Assembly: GCA_017940545.1 (NCBI GenBank)
Contig: JAGAYI010000005.1
Coordinates: forward strand, 1-64,000
Reading direction: 5' to 3'
Length of the DNA: 64,000 bases
DNA from: Prevotella sp.
GTDB taxonomy: Bacteria; Bacteroidota; Bacteroidia; Bacteroidales; Bacteroidaceae
This document shows, piece by piece, positions 8,520-17,130 of this stretch. The first letter of the stretch is position 1. Every line of letters starts with the position of its first letter. The notes below the pieces were generated by a model, which did no database searches, had not been told where the DNA came from, and saw only the letters and a list, made by a program, of their open reading frames with translations. Position numbers and translations under genes: made by a program.

Positions 8520-9533
8520 TTACTTATTAAAATCTACTTCTGAAAATATCTCATTAATCTCTAACTTTCTTCCATTAATTTTCTCTGGCTGCCAAGTACG
8601 AACATGAATCATTGGGTCTCCATTTTCAGGAAATTCCCAGAGTAAAAAGACGTATCCTTCATCATGATAGCCTCTTGATGAATGCCACTCCTGACGCAAA
8701 CGTACTCCGTAATAGTTCCTGCCGTCTTTTCCCTTGCGATGAGTGATGAATTTGCTTTTTCCGCCATTCTCTGCCGGATTATCTATTAAAGAGAAATTCA
8801 CTTTAATCCACTTGTTTCTTTTAAAACATCTCAGAAGATTCTGTAGATATTGTGTTTTATTATACTTGTTATAGACCACCTTTTGGCGAAATCCCTCTTC
8901 GGCAGTTTTAACATTAACCACATTCCCGGTAATAATCAATGCGTCATCAGAAAACATCCTATTCAGGAAGTCAATGTCTTTTTCATTGTATGCTGTACGG
9001 AAACGTTCCACATACTTCCTGATGATTGCCTGCTCTTCCAGTTCAGCCACATTTCCTTCACTGCTTTCCAGACTTTCACTAACTTCTGGGTCTATTGCAA
9101 AACGGAAATCAGAAATTTTCCCATCAAGCGTGAACTCTACCACAGCGTCCTGCCGATTGTTGTTCAGAGGAGAATCATCAACAAGTATAATAGGGATGTG
9201 GTGAGCTTCCATCATCCGATTACGTTGGAATATCCATAGCCTGTCTTTAATGTCATTCCTTTCAGTTTTGAAATGGATGTTCTTCCAGAGGGTTGTAACC
9301 GCTTTTCTGGCAAAGTCTGTCATAGGAATGCCAACCGTATGTATCTCACGGCCTTCATTACATGCGCTGTTAATTTCTGTCAGCAGCTTACCAAGGTTGT
9401 ATTCAGTGTCAAAAACAACACTACTTTTTATGGTGCTATTATCGAACGAAAACCGGGCGGTGACATTCTGAGCCATGCTATGGTGTGTAGCACACAAGAT
9501 GCAAAATATTAAGACAATTTTTTTCATTATCAA
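8520..9533 (-). CDS. Secreted protein with an NTF2-like domain
   Basis: 337 residues; M1 and M3 are both possible starts, and both precede the signal peptide that ends near HHSMAQ. Residues about 170-215 read AIIRKYVERFRTAYNEKDID, then FLNRMFSDDALIITGNVV. This is the usual opening of NTF2/SnoaL-like domains, where two helices lead into the first strand. The C-terminal ~100 residues include RNYYGVRLRQEWHSSRGYHD, then EGYVFLLWEF, consistent with the rest of that cone-shaped fold. The N-terminal part is of unknown fold. The gene overlaps the stop of its upstream neighbour by four bases. Role within the operon is not deducible from sequence. Confidence 0.65.
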   Translation of the reverse strand: MIMKKIVLIFCILCATHHSMAQNVTARFSFDNSTIKSSVVFDTEYNLGKLLTEINSACNEGREIHTVGIPMTDFARKAVTTLWKNIHFKTERNDIKDRLWIFQRNRMMEAHHIPIILVDDSPLNNNRQDAVVEFTLDGKISDFRFAIDPEVSESLESSEGNVAELEEQAIIRKYVERFRTAYNEKDIDFLNRMFSDDALIITGNVVNVKTAEEGFRQKVVYNKYNKTQYLQNLLRCFKRNKWIKVNFSLIDNPAENGGKSKFITHRKGKDGRNYYGVRLRQEWHSSRGYHDEGYVFLLWEFPENGDPMIHVRTWQPEKINGRKLEINEIFSEVDFNK

Positions 9534-10489
9534 TTTGTTTTTTGAATGTTTTGTATGATTTTCTCCAATACGAACTGTACCAACTTATTACCATTATCTG
9601 CACCATCGTCATTTTCCTTCATAGGTGGTACTATCTGATGGATGAAACTGTCTGGGGCATCATAGATGGGAATATATGGAACCAAACGTGCTTCTGTCAA
9701 TTTGAAGTTGACAAGATGAACGTATCCCAAGTCCCTGTTAATGGAAAAGAAAACGTCCTCGTGATTATTTTTATAGTGTAGGAAACTGCCATCACATTCT
9801 TCTTCAAGAAGAGATACGATGTCCTGGCGGCAGAAGCGGACAGAGTCCTTGGCATATCCATACCGGTCAACAATCAGCAAGTAGTCATTCTCACAGTAGC
9901 GTCCCTGACTGATTCTTTTAATCTTGTTTGTCAGAATATCCTCCAGCTCCTTGTCATTTGCTCCTGTTATTAACTGACAATCTGCATTAAACTCTAGTGT
10001 CAGATAATTATCTCCACGCTGCCATTGTACTAAATACTTGTGACAGGTCCTGTTGTCAATCATGAGTACCTCGTCCTTGTTGTCAGAAACTATCATCATC
10101 TTTGGATTTCCTTTGCATATTACATTATCCAGTTTAAGACGTGATTCAATTTGCTGTTTTGAACCAGCCAAATCCAGTTCAAGCATGTAGCGTTCTATAA
10201 AATCATAGACAACAGAGGGGTTAGCCTGACGGATTCTCGACCCAAACAACGAATATCCTATATGGCAAATGGCCCCCTCGTTATCAGTCTTGATATGCAG
10301 AGGGTGATTGCGAAAATGGTAGGCACTGTCAATATCCAAAGGCTTAATGGCCTTTAAGCTATCACTAAGAACCACTCCCGTTGTTTTTGCCAACGATGCA
10401 AGTCGTTTGGTAACAAATTGTCCATGGATTGGCTGAATGCTGACAAAACACCCAACCAGTCCTATGAACAGTATGTTTTTACATTTCAT
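9530..10489 (-). CDS. Secreted protein of unknown function
   Basis: 319 residues with a signal peptide (MKCKNILFIGLVGCFVSIQP, cleavage probably near IHGQ). The Cys in the signal region is not a convincing lipobox. The mature chain is mixed alpha/beta with several Cys residues (ICKGNPKMMIVSDNKDEVLM, then RTCHKYLVQW). It ends with a short helix after an acidic linker (ENDDGADNGNKLVQFVLEK). No known family is recognised. It follows the zinc-ribbon gene by 23 bases and overlaps the next gene by four, so the two are probably translationally coupled. Confidence 0.6.
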   Translation of the reverse strand: MKCKNILFIGLVGCFVSIQPIHGQFVTKRLASLAKTTGVVLSDSLKAIKPLDIDSAYHFRNHPLHIKTDNEGAICHIGYSLFGSRIRQANPSVVYDFIERYMLELDLAGSKQQIESRLKLDNVICKGNPKMMIVSDNKDEVLMIDNRTCHKYLVQWQRGDNYLTLEFNADCQLITGANDKELEDILTNKIKRISQGRYCENDYLLIVDRYGYAKDSVRFCRQDIVSLLEEECDGSFLHYKNNHEDVFFSINRDLGYVHLVNFKLTEARLVPYIPIYDAPDSFIHQIVPPMKENDDGADNGNKLVQFVLEKIIQNIQKTN

Positions 10490-10512
10490 AGTGATATTCG
10501 TAATAATCAGTC

Positions 10513-11343
10513 CTACAGGTTGTTATTAGCGTCAATAAAGCTTATTTTATTCCCGTCAGCATCATAAAGAGTCCCGCTCTTCAACTTTCCGTTTTCAAAT
10601 CGGGCGTTTCTTATTTTATAGCCAGGTTCTGCATAAATGTCCCCTGTTATAAGTTTTCTGTGTGTAAACTCTACGTCGCCGAAACCATTAGGAATGTCAT
10701 TTCTAAGGTCACCTTTATATATCCCGTAACTTAAGCCTTTAGTTCCATTCTTAGAATTTTTTGTTTGTTCCTTTTTGGGCTTTTCCTGTACTTCCCCTTT
10801 TGGCTCATACGCTTTCACAGTTTCGCCTATTTTCACGGAATCTTCTTTTGCATTGACAGTGTATTTGCAGATGGCCTGAAGCGTATCAGCTCCAATAATG
10901 GCCTGTAAACGAACCTTTCCTTCACCAGCTTTGACGGCTTTAACTATACCGTTTGCCACTTCAAGCGTACCTGATTTACTTGCCTTCCAAAGAAGTGTCG
11001 TTTCTGTGCCTTTGGGTGTAATCGTAGCTACGAGGGTGTCAGCATCCCCAACTGACAGTTCTTTTTCATAATGGTTGAGGCTTAACATAACCTTCTCAGA
11101 TGCTTCAAAGGTATAGACGATTCCCCCAATGAGGCCAATGGCTAATAAGCCTGCCACAGTGGCAATGATCAGTTTTTTACCTCCTTTGCCTGATGACGCT
11201 GACTCGCTGTTTTTCCCTATCGGGTGTAGAGGTTTTCCACATTCCTCGCATACGAAGTTCGCCTTTTCTGCTTCTTGTATCTCTTTGTTGTCTGCAAGGT
11301 CACATTCTCCGAAGTTCTTGCATATTCCTTTTATTAATGCCAT
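10513..11343 (-). CDS. Zinc-ribbon, single-TM, Ig-like and MORN-type protein
   Basis: 276 residues with four modules. Cys8, Cys14, Cys32 and Cys35 (GICKNFGECDL ... FVCEECGKPLHP) form a likely N-terminal zinc ribbon. Residues about 56-80 (KLIIATVAGLLAIGLIGGIV) are one transmembrane helix. Residues about 85-165 look like a bacterial Ig-like group 2 domain (LSLNHYEKELSVGDADTLVA, ATITPKGTETTLLWKASKSG, then a conserved GEGKVRLQA). After a Lys/Pro linker, YGIYKGDLRNDIPNGFGDVE resembles a MORN repeat. The expected topology is zinc ribbon in the cytoplasm and Ig/MORN outside, which would let it link the cytosolic tubulin-like protein, 16 bases upstream, to envelope proteins encoded downstream. The linking role is inference. 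Confidence 0.75.
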   Translation of the reverse strand: MALIKGICKNFGECDLADNKEIQEAEKANFVCEECGKPLHPIGKNSESASSGKGGKKLIIATVAGLLAIGLIGGIVYTFEASEKVMLSLNHYEKELSVGDADTLVATITPKGTETTLLWKASKSGTLEVANGIVKAVKAGEGKVRLQAIIGADTLQAICKYTVNAKEDSVKIGETVKAYEPKGEVQEKPKKEQTKNSKNGTKGLSYGIYKGDLRNDIPNGFGDVEFTHRKLITGDIYAEPGYKIRNARFENGKLKSGTLYDADGNKISFIDANNNL

Positions 11344-11359
11344 ATTGATTGACTGATAA

Positions 11360-14300
11360 TTATAAATCTTGTAATTCTTCTTGTATGATTTCTACGGCTA
11401 AATTACGATATACCGTATAATTGGGGTTAAACTGATTATTCTCGCAGAGAGGACTGGGCAGGATCTTTGTTTGTACTACCTGTCCAAGCGCTTTGCGAAG
11501 CCCTGACTTTTGGTCATTGGTTCGACCTTGAATAGCGAGTTCTTTTTTTACTTGACTTTTCAGTAGCTCTGCTAATGCAAAGTCATGTCCGAGTGCTTCC
11601 AATGATTCTGCAAATCCCTTTCCAAGAGGTTTCCATTGGTCGCCAAACGTTTCGTCCGGAATACGGATGGCATCAAACCTGGCTCCTGTCGAAATGTCTT
11701 GCTGTTCACTGATGATGCCCAATGCGTAGGCAAGTATTAGCGGTTTCCGCATTTTCTGCTTTCTTATGATGGGGTCTTCCTCAAACAAGTCTGGTAAGTC
11801 TTCTTTGAAGCTCTCTGTTTGCAGAACCATGCGGTTAAGGGCGCATTTGCCGTTTTGTGGGGTAACAAGTGCATCGTATTTCTCCTTACAGACTTTTACG
11901 TTAGCTAAGAAACGAAGCGGGAATCCTGAGTTTGCCGAAATCACGACAATCTGATTGTCTTTGTAATTGACGGCGACATCGTCTTTCTTGTTAAAGCCCG
12001 GTACGTTCTTCTCAAAAGCCTGAATAAGCTTTTCTTTGAAGTCGTTTGTCTTTTCGTCTGTCTGAGGTAGAGAGAGTTGTACCATTTGCATCATGGCCCC
12101 CGTATTCCCAGGTATTACCATAGCTGTTTCCTTGGAGTCAAACTGGACGTAACTTTTTGAGGTGCTGGTCACAAGTTTTACAAATTTTTCCAGCTTCTCT
12201 TCAGTATTTAGTTCTTGCTTTAACTTCTCCATGATGTTAACACCCACCATTTTGTTCAGAGGATCAGTATCTGCAGCATCCTGCATGGCACGAACAGCAT
12301 TCTCTTGGCACACTTCAAGAATGATTCCTATTGCAGTCTCATAATCGGTTTTGTCATAGAGATTGGCAAAGGTGTGTTCGCCATCTTCTCCGAGGTTCTG
12401 AACCATTCGCAGGCGGATGGTAGCGGCATTCGAAGACATCTTTTCTCGATCGCTGACAAACTGGCGGCTGATTCTTCTTACCTGTTCTGCGTCATATTTT
12501 TTGATGTCAGTGTCATTTTGCTCCTCATTAGTCTGGCATTTGCTGTCAGCCTGTCGAATGACCTCCTCACTAATTGCATTCATTTCGTCTTTAAAGGCCA
12601 AAATGCCTTCCAACATATTGTTCAGTTCGAGGATAATGGTTTGGAGCAACTCTTTTGCGTATGCGTATGCCTCTGAACGGGTTGCTGTAGAGTAATAATC
12701 ACATTTCGCCGTCTTATACTTGCTCAGAACTTTGTTCGATGCATTGGTTATGGCATCTTTAAGCCATCCAATCTCGTTCCATTCTGCATTAATAGCTTGT
12801 ATCTCCTCGCTGATTTTAGCCAGTTCATCATCCATTCTTGAACGTTGTTGCTCGAAGGCTTTGATTCTGTCATTACAGTCGGCTATAATGAGACGGGTAT
12901 ATTTTTCTATTTCCAGAATGCTCTTTGTGTCAGCTGCGCCACTGGCCCATTCGTCGAACAGTTTAGCCTCGATATGGCGACGGATGGTACGGGCATATCC
13001 ACGTAATTCCTGACGTTGGATTTTAAAGAATTCTACTACTCCATGTTGGCGGAATTGGCTGTTGAAGAATTCGTCGCATCTGCGCCCAAACTCACCTAAC
13101 CAACTTTTTTTCTCAACATTGGTTTGTACGTCATCTGCATCTGCCTGAGTCCTTTTCTCCCATGTCTCTTCAAAAAGTCTCCAACGTTTTGTTGATGGGC
13201 CTTCAACAATTGGCTTGGCTAATGTCAGATAGTTATTACTTAGCATGAGCCCCTCGCGGTTTTTCTTATCTTTTATTTCGTCGGCAAAACCCATGCCTAC
13301 CTCATCTATTGTCCGTTCCCCATAGCCAATACCGTCTTGCCACATGTTAAATGTAAGTTGCCGGGCTGCTTGTAAAGCGTAAGTGTATGTCATGAACTCA
13401 CGAATCTCCGTCTCTGGGAATTCTATGCGGCTGATGCCAAACGAAAGGAATTTTCGGCTGTGAGCATTGTTCCCTGACTGGTCTTTCTCCGGGTCGGCTC
13501 CGTCATTCTCGCAACCAACGAGCCTGTTTAGTTGGCCTGCCGACCCAGACATAGCACTTGCTATTGTCGTCTGGAAAATAAAATCAGCTACCGCTGCTGG
13601 AAGCCCGTTGCCAAGGTCAAGCACTTTTCCTTGTTCATTTACATTTGTATATATATAGGCAGATTCAAATGCTTCTTGATTGCTCAGTAATCTGCGCACT
13701 TCACCTGTAATGATATCTTTCTCACCCTTTACGTCGGTCGGGTAATACTTACCGATGCTCAATGCATTTAACTCCAGAAGAGCCGCATAGCCATTAGCTT
13801 GATAGAAGCCTGCGTCATGTTTGGATGAAACCAATGTGCGTTCTGGAGTATAGATGAAAAGGCGGATTTTGAAAGCGTGAGTGTCTTCTTGATATGGGAA
13901 CCACGTCCTAATCTGAGCTATTGCGTCAATAATTGAGCCGGATCCAGTTCCGCCTGCGAGTCCTGCACAGATGTGGAACGTAACATCTTGGTCGTTGCTG
14001 TCATGTTGCAGCCGACCGACAGCTCCGCGAATAATAGCCTCAAAATTGTTAGGATTATTGGTGTCACAGATATTGTTGGCCATCAATGTACGTCCCAGAC
14101 GGCGCCTCTGTCCCCCTATGCCGGCAGAAATCAAAGCACCCATCTCTTGTTGCATCAGATGCAAGTCATTCGGGTTAAGGAATCCTTTTAGTCCAGGGTA
14201 TAAGTTGATATTCCCCAGCACGCTGGCACTAATACCATTGATGTTTACTTTTTGTGCAGTACCTAAATGTACACTTTTGCCCAAAACTTTCCAGCCTGTC

Positions 14301-14461
14301 CTGTCCTCTAAGTCGGCAGGAGAAGAATCTACATAGGCATAATCCAGGAAAATGCCGTTCCCAGGTTCATTGGAACGGAATTCCTCATAGACACGCTTTC
14401 GTAGTTCACGCAGTATTTTTCCTCCTGTACCTCCTAGTCCGATAAATAAATGATTTGCCAT
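11360..14461 (-). CDS. Large tubulin/FtsZ-superfamily GTPase
   Basis: 1033 residues. The N-terminal ~300 residues carry the tubulin-superfamily loops: GLGGTGGKILREL (8-20, T1-like), YVDSSPADLED (43-53, T2-like), AGIGGQRRRLGRTL (113-126, T3-like), CAGLAGGTGSGSIIDA (165-180, the tubulin signature GGTGSG), YTPE (204-207, T5-like) and NGYAALLELNAL (T6-like). This fits the Tubulin_2-type family of large FtsZ-like proteins, for which Makarova and Koonin proposed a role in membrane remodelling. Residues about 480-640 are charged and helical, probably a coiled coil; the last ~350 residues are a large unassigned domain. FtsZ and eukaryotic tubulins are only ~350-450 residues. GTP binding and polymerisation are expected, not shown. 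Downstream and upstream genes lie 16 and 23 bases away. Confidence 0.85.
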   Translation of the reverse strand: MANHLFIGLGGTGGKILRELRKRVYEEFRSNEPGNGIFLDYAYVDSSPADLEDRTGWKVLGKSVHLGTAQKVNINGISASVLGNINLYPGLKGFLNPNDLHLMQQEMGALISAGIGGQRRRLGRTLMANNICDTNNPNNFEAIIRGAVGRLQHDSNDQDVTFHICAGLAGGTGSGSIIDAIAQIRTWFPYQEDTHAFKIRLFIYTPERTLVSSKHDAGFYQANGYAALLELNALSIGKYYPTDVKGEKDIITGEVRRLLSNQEAFESAYIYTNVNEQGKVLDLGNGLPAAVADFIFQTTIASAMSGSAGQLNRLVGCENDGADPEKDQSGNNAHSRKFLSFGISRIEFPETEIREFMTYTYALQAARQLTFNMWQDGIGYGERTIDEVGMGFADEIKDKKNREGLMLSNNYLTLAKPIVEGPSTKRWRLFEETWEKRTQADADDVQTNVEKKSWLGEFGRRCDEFFNSQFRQHGVVEFFKIQRQELRGYARTIRRHIEAKLFDEWASGAADTKSILEIEKYTRLIIADCNDRIKAFEQQRSRMDDELAKISEEIQAINAEWNEIGWLKDAITNASNKVLSKYKTAKCDYYSTATRSEAYAYAKELLQTIILELNNMLEGILAFKDEMNAISEEVIRQADSKCQTNEEQNDTDIKKYDAEQVRRISRQFVSDREKMSSNAATIRLRMVQNLGEDGEHTFANLYDKTDYETAIGIILEVCQENAVRAMQDAADTDPLNKMVGVNIMEKLKQELNTEEKLEKFVKLVTSTSKSYVQFDSKETAMVIPGNTGAMMQMVQLSLPQTDEKTNDFKEKLIQAFEKNVPGFNKKDDVAVNYKDNQIVVISANSGFPLRFLANVKVCKEKYDALVTPQNGKCALNRMVLQTESFKEDLPDLFEEDPIIRKQKMRKPLILAYALGIISEQQDISTGARFDAIRIPDETFGDQWKPLGKGFAESLEALGHDFALAELLKSQVKKELAIQGRTNDQKSGLRKALGQVVQTKILPSPLCENNQFNPNYTVYRNLAVEIIQEELQDL

Positions 14462-14484
14462 AGTAATTTATTGTTTTAAGTTAT

Positions 14485-15057
14485 TTAGAAATCGTCATAA
14501 TGTTTCGTCCTCGCGCTACGTAATGGCTGTCTTCTTCCAGCTCGCGAACTTTCCATCGTCTTAATGATGAGAAATGCGCCAAGCACAACAAATGCAAGTA
14601 TGAAAAGACTATGCTTTAAAATATATTCATTCATAAAACTCTGCAACTTTTTATTCATGGCATGCGCAATGTCCCCAGGAGTATGACCGTAGAAATCCGC
14701 CCAGTTGACATAGTGCCCTACTAATGGAAGCTCTTTGTTCAGATTCTCTAAGATGGACTGACTGTCCTCTTGGGTAATAACATAATCATTAGGAAGTAAT
14801 GATACATAAGAGTTGATAAATCTTTCCACTTCATTACCGTATCCTTTGATGGTTACTGCTCCGCAAATAATTACAGAATGGAAAGACAAAATCAGAAATA
14901 GAATACCTGCTATCAGGAAACTTAACGTTGTAAAATGCTTGTTCTTATGCCAAGATTTGATAATAAACAACGTAAGAGTCATACCTGATAAGGTTATCAG
15001 AATACCTAAAAACAGGCTCCCTATGCTATGTGACAATATGTTGAAAAATGCGCTCAT
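14485..15057 (-). CDS. Small membrane protein of the tubulin-like operon
   Basis: 190 residues. Three hydrophobic helices are visible: about residues 12-33 (SLFLGILITLSGMTLTLFII), 43-68 (FLIAGILFLILSFHSVIICG) and 148-166 (LFILAFVVLGAFLIIK). Between helices two and three lies a ~75-residue soluble loop (YGNEVERFINSYVSLLPNDY, then a helical stretch). The C-terminal tail is strongly basic (SSRAGRRQPLRSARTKHYDD) and so probably cytosolic. No family is recognised. It sits directly upstream of the tubulin-like gene (23 bases), which makes it a candidate membrane partner; this is inferred from position alone. Confidence 0.65.
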   Translation of the reverse strand: MSAFFNILSHSIGSLFLGILITLSGMTLTLFIIKSWHKNKHFTTLSFLIAGILFLILSFHSVIICGAVTIKGYGNEVERFINSYVSLLPNDYVITQEDSQSILENLNKELPLVGHYVNWADFYGHTPGDIAHAMNKKLQSFMNEYILKHSLFILAFVVLGAFLIIKTMESSRAGRRQPLRSARTKHYDDF

Positions 15058-15070
15058 GCCTTAATACGGT

Positions 15071-16201
15071 TTAATCAAATTCGTCTTCTGATTCTTCTTT
15101 CTTGTGCAAATGCACTTTTAGGTTTTTGCCATCGTTGCTTTGGGCTTTTCCTATTATCTCTTCGGTTGTACCGCTTAGTGTAAACGTCCATTCCTGTTGT
15201 TTTACTTTGCCAAGGAATCTTACGTCGCAACTGATGTCTGATACAGGCTCTCCCTTGAGCTTCATTGTTGCTCCATACTTGATGTTTTTATATACAGCAC
15301 TTAACTCTCCATTCTCTTCTTTTTTCGTTATGATAAACTCTATGGGGAATCCAGCCATGTCTCCTTTGTATTCTGTAGTACCATTAGGCAATAATCCTAA
15401 TAATCCGTCGCAAGGAGTGCTGCCGCCGCCACCTTGATATGTTGTAGGAGTCGTTGGATTGTTGTCAAATTCGTCAGAATCATCACCACCATTATTTGGA
15501 TCCTCAGGAATTTTATTTTCGTCAGGAGTGCCATTAGTATTGCCGGAGGTTGGCTTACTATCATCTGATGGTTTTCGGGGGGTGTTAATGGTTGGCTGCT
15601 CTTCCTTTGGAGGACGCGGATTATGGGGCTTTTCAATTTTGTAGCCACTTACGGCAAAGATTGCGGTAAAGAATATCCCAATCAATACAATCAAAATGGA
15701 ATGGTATCTGAATTGAAACCAACTGGTAAACTTCCATGAAACGACAATAATACATATAATTATTAGTGAAACAATATAGGGGAAAACTGCTCCGATTAAA
15801 TGAACGATGCACATCAGAGGATAATAAATAATAGCCGCGACAATAACTGGAACTAAAAAGAATCTTCCGAAGAAGGGAAATATAACATGTCCCAACATCC
15901 ATTCCATAATATCCCAGTTACGTTTTACTTCGACACGCCCATCTTCGTAGGTCGTCTTCTCGTAAGTGTCAAAGGAAAAAATACTAAACTTGCTCCAATT
16001 GGCAAACATGACTATTAGCCCGATTATGTATAGTGGCCACATCAACACGGAGTCGAACATGTTCCAATTAGCAGAAAAAGAAATATCAGAATGAAAAAGT
16101 ATCTGATAAATTAGCCATAAACCGCTTATGGTTATTGCTGTCGCAACTATATAGCCTGCTGTTTTGTAATTCTTGGTAGAGAACTCCGGTAATCTTTTCA
16201 T
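15071..16201 (-). CDS. Polytopic membrane protein with Pro-rich linker and C-terminal beta domain
   Basis: 376 residues and the first gene of the operon. Five or six hydrophobic helices fill the first ~190 residues (AGYIVATAITISGLWLIYQI, LMWPLYIIGLIVMF, FFLVPVIVAAIIYYPLMCIV, VSLIIICIIVV, ILIVLIGIFFTAIFAVSG). Residues about 195-265 are a disordered Pro/Asn/Asp/Thr-rich linker. The last ~105 residues (PNGTTEYKGDMAGFPIEFII, then alternating strands and LSGTTEEIIGKA) look like a small beta domain. I recognise no enzyme motif. Together with the 190-residue protein it gives the operon a membrane module. A 13-base gap to the next gene supports co-transcription. Confidence 0.65.
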   Translation of the reverse strand: MKRLPEFSTKNYKTAGYIVATAITISGLWLIYQILFHSDISFSANWNMFDSVLMWPLYIIGLIVMFANWSKFSIFSFDTYEKTTYEDGRVEVKRNWDIMEWMLGHVIFPFFGRFFLVPVIVAAIIYYPLMCIVHLIGAVFPYIVSLIIICIIVVSWKFTSWFQFRYHSILIVLIGIFFTAIFAVSGYKIEKPHNPRPPKEEQPTINTPRKPSDDSKPTSGNTNGTPDENKIPEDPNNGGDDSDEFDNNPTTPTTYQGGGGSTPCDGLLGLLPNGTTEYKGDMAGFPIEFIITKKEENGELSAVYKNIKYGATMKLKGEPVSDISCDVRFLGKVKQQEWTFTLSGTTEEIIGKAQSNDGKNLKVHLHKKEESEDEFD

Positions 16202-16268
16202 GTTACGTTAGTGGTTGTTAAACATAATCCTGCACTCTCCTACAGGACGCTATTATCTACGGTTCTCT

Positions 16269-16515
16269 ACTATACAAAAAAAGAGCGTGAGAGTCAGTCT
16301 TGCTGCTCATTCCACTCTTCGAAGCTCTGGCATTGCTTTTGTAGTCGAAACGAGCAACGCCGAAGCCCACGCCTGTATGAAAATATAATAATACTTTATT
16401 ATATATCACACCCATGGACGTCATTGTTGCTTTGTTGTTTGACTACAAGTTTTGGAACTGCCAGATTCCGAAGAGTCAAGAACAAAGCGTCAAGTAACGC
16501 CTTTTCAAATATAGT
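16269..16515. repeat. Imperfect ~247-bp palindrome upstream of the tubulin-like operon
   Basis: The ends are ACTATA (16269) and TATAGT (16510). Along the arms, blocks pair across the centre: ACTCTTCG near 16313 with its complement near 16469, TCTGGCA near 16327 with TGCCAGA near 16459, and TTGTAGTC near 16339 with GACTACAA near 16441. The centre is an exact AT-rich hairpin, ATATAATAA (16383-16391) and TTATTATAT (16396-16404), at the midpoint of the outer ends. The arms are diverged, not exact. It could be a decayed MITE-like element or a structured leader RNA. ORFs across it have no supporting features. Confidence 0.6.
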
Positions 16516-16685
16516 GGCCCCCTTTCCCTTTTTAGATGATCTTAGAATCCTCTAAACTCCCCTCCTTAGTTAGCTCAACCTTTAGATTTTGCATACTTTG
16601 GCCAGGCGTAGGCTGTCATTCCTCTAATGCTTTTCCAGACACGTCTGGCTGTAACAAAGAAGAATATGACATAAAGGGTCAAATG

Positions 16686-16693
16686 CAAAGGTA
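16686..16693 (-). promoter_or_regulatory. -7 box TACCTTTG (minus strand), candidate operon promoter
   Basis: Minus-strand TACCTTTG is a perfect TAnnTTTG box. If it drives the tubulin-like operon, the leader would be about 480 bases and would contain the palindrome. A second box, TATATTTG, is at 16506-16513 at the edge of the palindrome and would give a ~300-base leader. I cannot decide between them. A 14-base dyad, CCAGAC-AC-GTCTGG, lies at 16635-16648. Confidence 0.45.
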
Positions 16694-16850
16694 GTAAATA
16701 AATTTGGAAGTAAAAAGAAAAAAAATGTTTTTTTGATGAAATAGTGGTGTTTTTCGGATGAAATTGGCTTTTGGAATTATAAAATACAATGATTTTTGAT
16801 ATTTTTTTGGATCATCCATTTTATTAGCATCGGCTTTTGTCGGCGGTGGC

Positions 16851-16985
16851 ATCAACTTTAACGTGAGATGGTATCGACTTTTGTTGAAGATAATGTATAG
16901 TTTTGTGCGCCGCGGTATCAAGAAATGCCGACGAAGTTGGTAAGTTGGCGAACAAAAGTTGATAAGATGGCGGGCAAAAGTTCAC
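16851..16985. repeat. Cluster of short ATCAACTTTTG-like motifs
   Basis: This otherwise gene-free stretch (16694-17087) has ATCAACTTTA at 16851, ATCGACTTTTG at 16873, and on the opposite strand CAAAAGTTGAT at 16953 and CAAAAGTTCAC at 16975. Two GCCGCGG/CACCGCGG words also occur. The spacing is irregular, so a regulator-binding cluster between the two divergent transcription units is possible but unproven. Nothing else is seen here. Confidence 0.35.
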
Positions 16986-17087
16986 ACCGCGGGGCATAAA
17001 AGTGTGGAGAATGAACTGCGAAAGCAAAAAAAAAGATGTTTTTGCAAAAAATATTCACAAAAACAATGGGGATATTAAAATAATGCT

Positions 17088-17124
17088 TATATTTGCAGCA
17101 TCATAATCAAATAAGAAAGGAGGT
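17088..17124 (+). promoter_or_regulatory. -7 box TATATTTG and strong Shine-Dalgarno
   Basis: TATATTTG (17088-17095) matches TAnnTTTG. It is followed by AAAGGAGGT at 17116-17124, six bases before the ATG at 17131. Such an extended Shine-Dalgarno is unusual among the genes of this window, most of which have AT-rich, SD-poor leaders. It fixes the start codon of the next gene. Confidence 0.7.
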
Positions 17125-17130
17125 AATAAG

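Noticed and set aside
16211-16555. 114-residue plus-strand frame upstream of the operon
   Set aside because: It lies across the imperfect palindrome, has no promoter or Shine-Dalgarno, and has a low-complexity composition.
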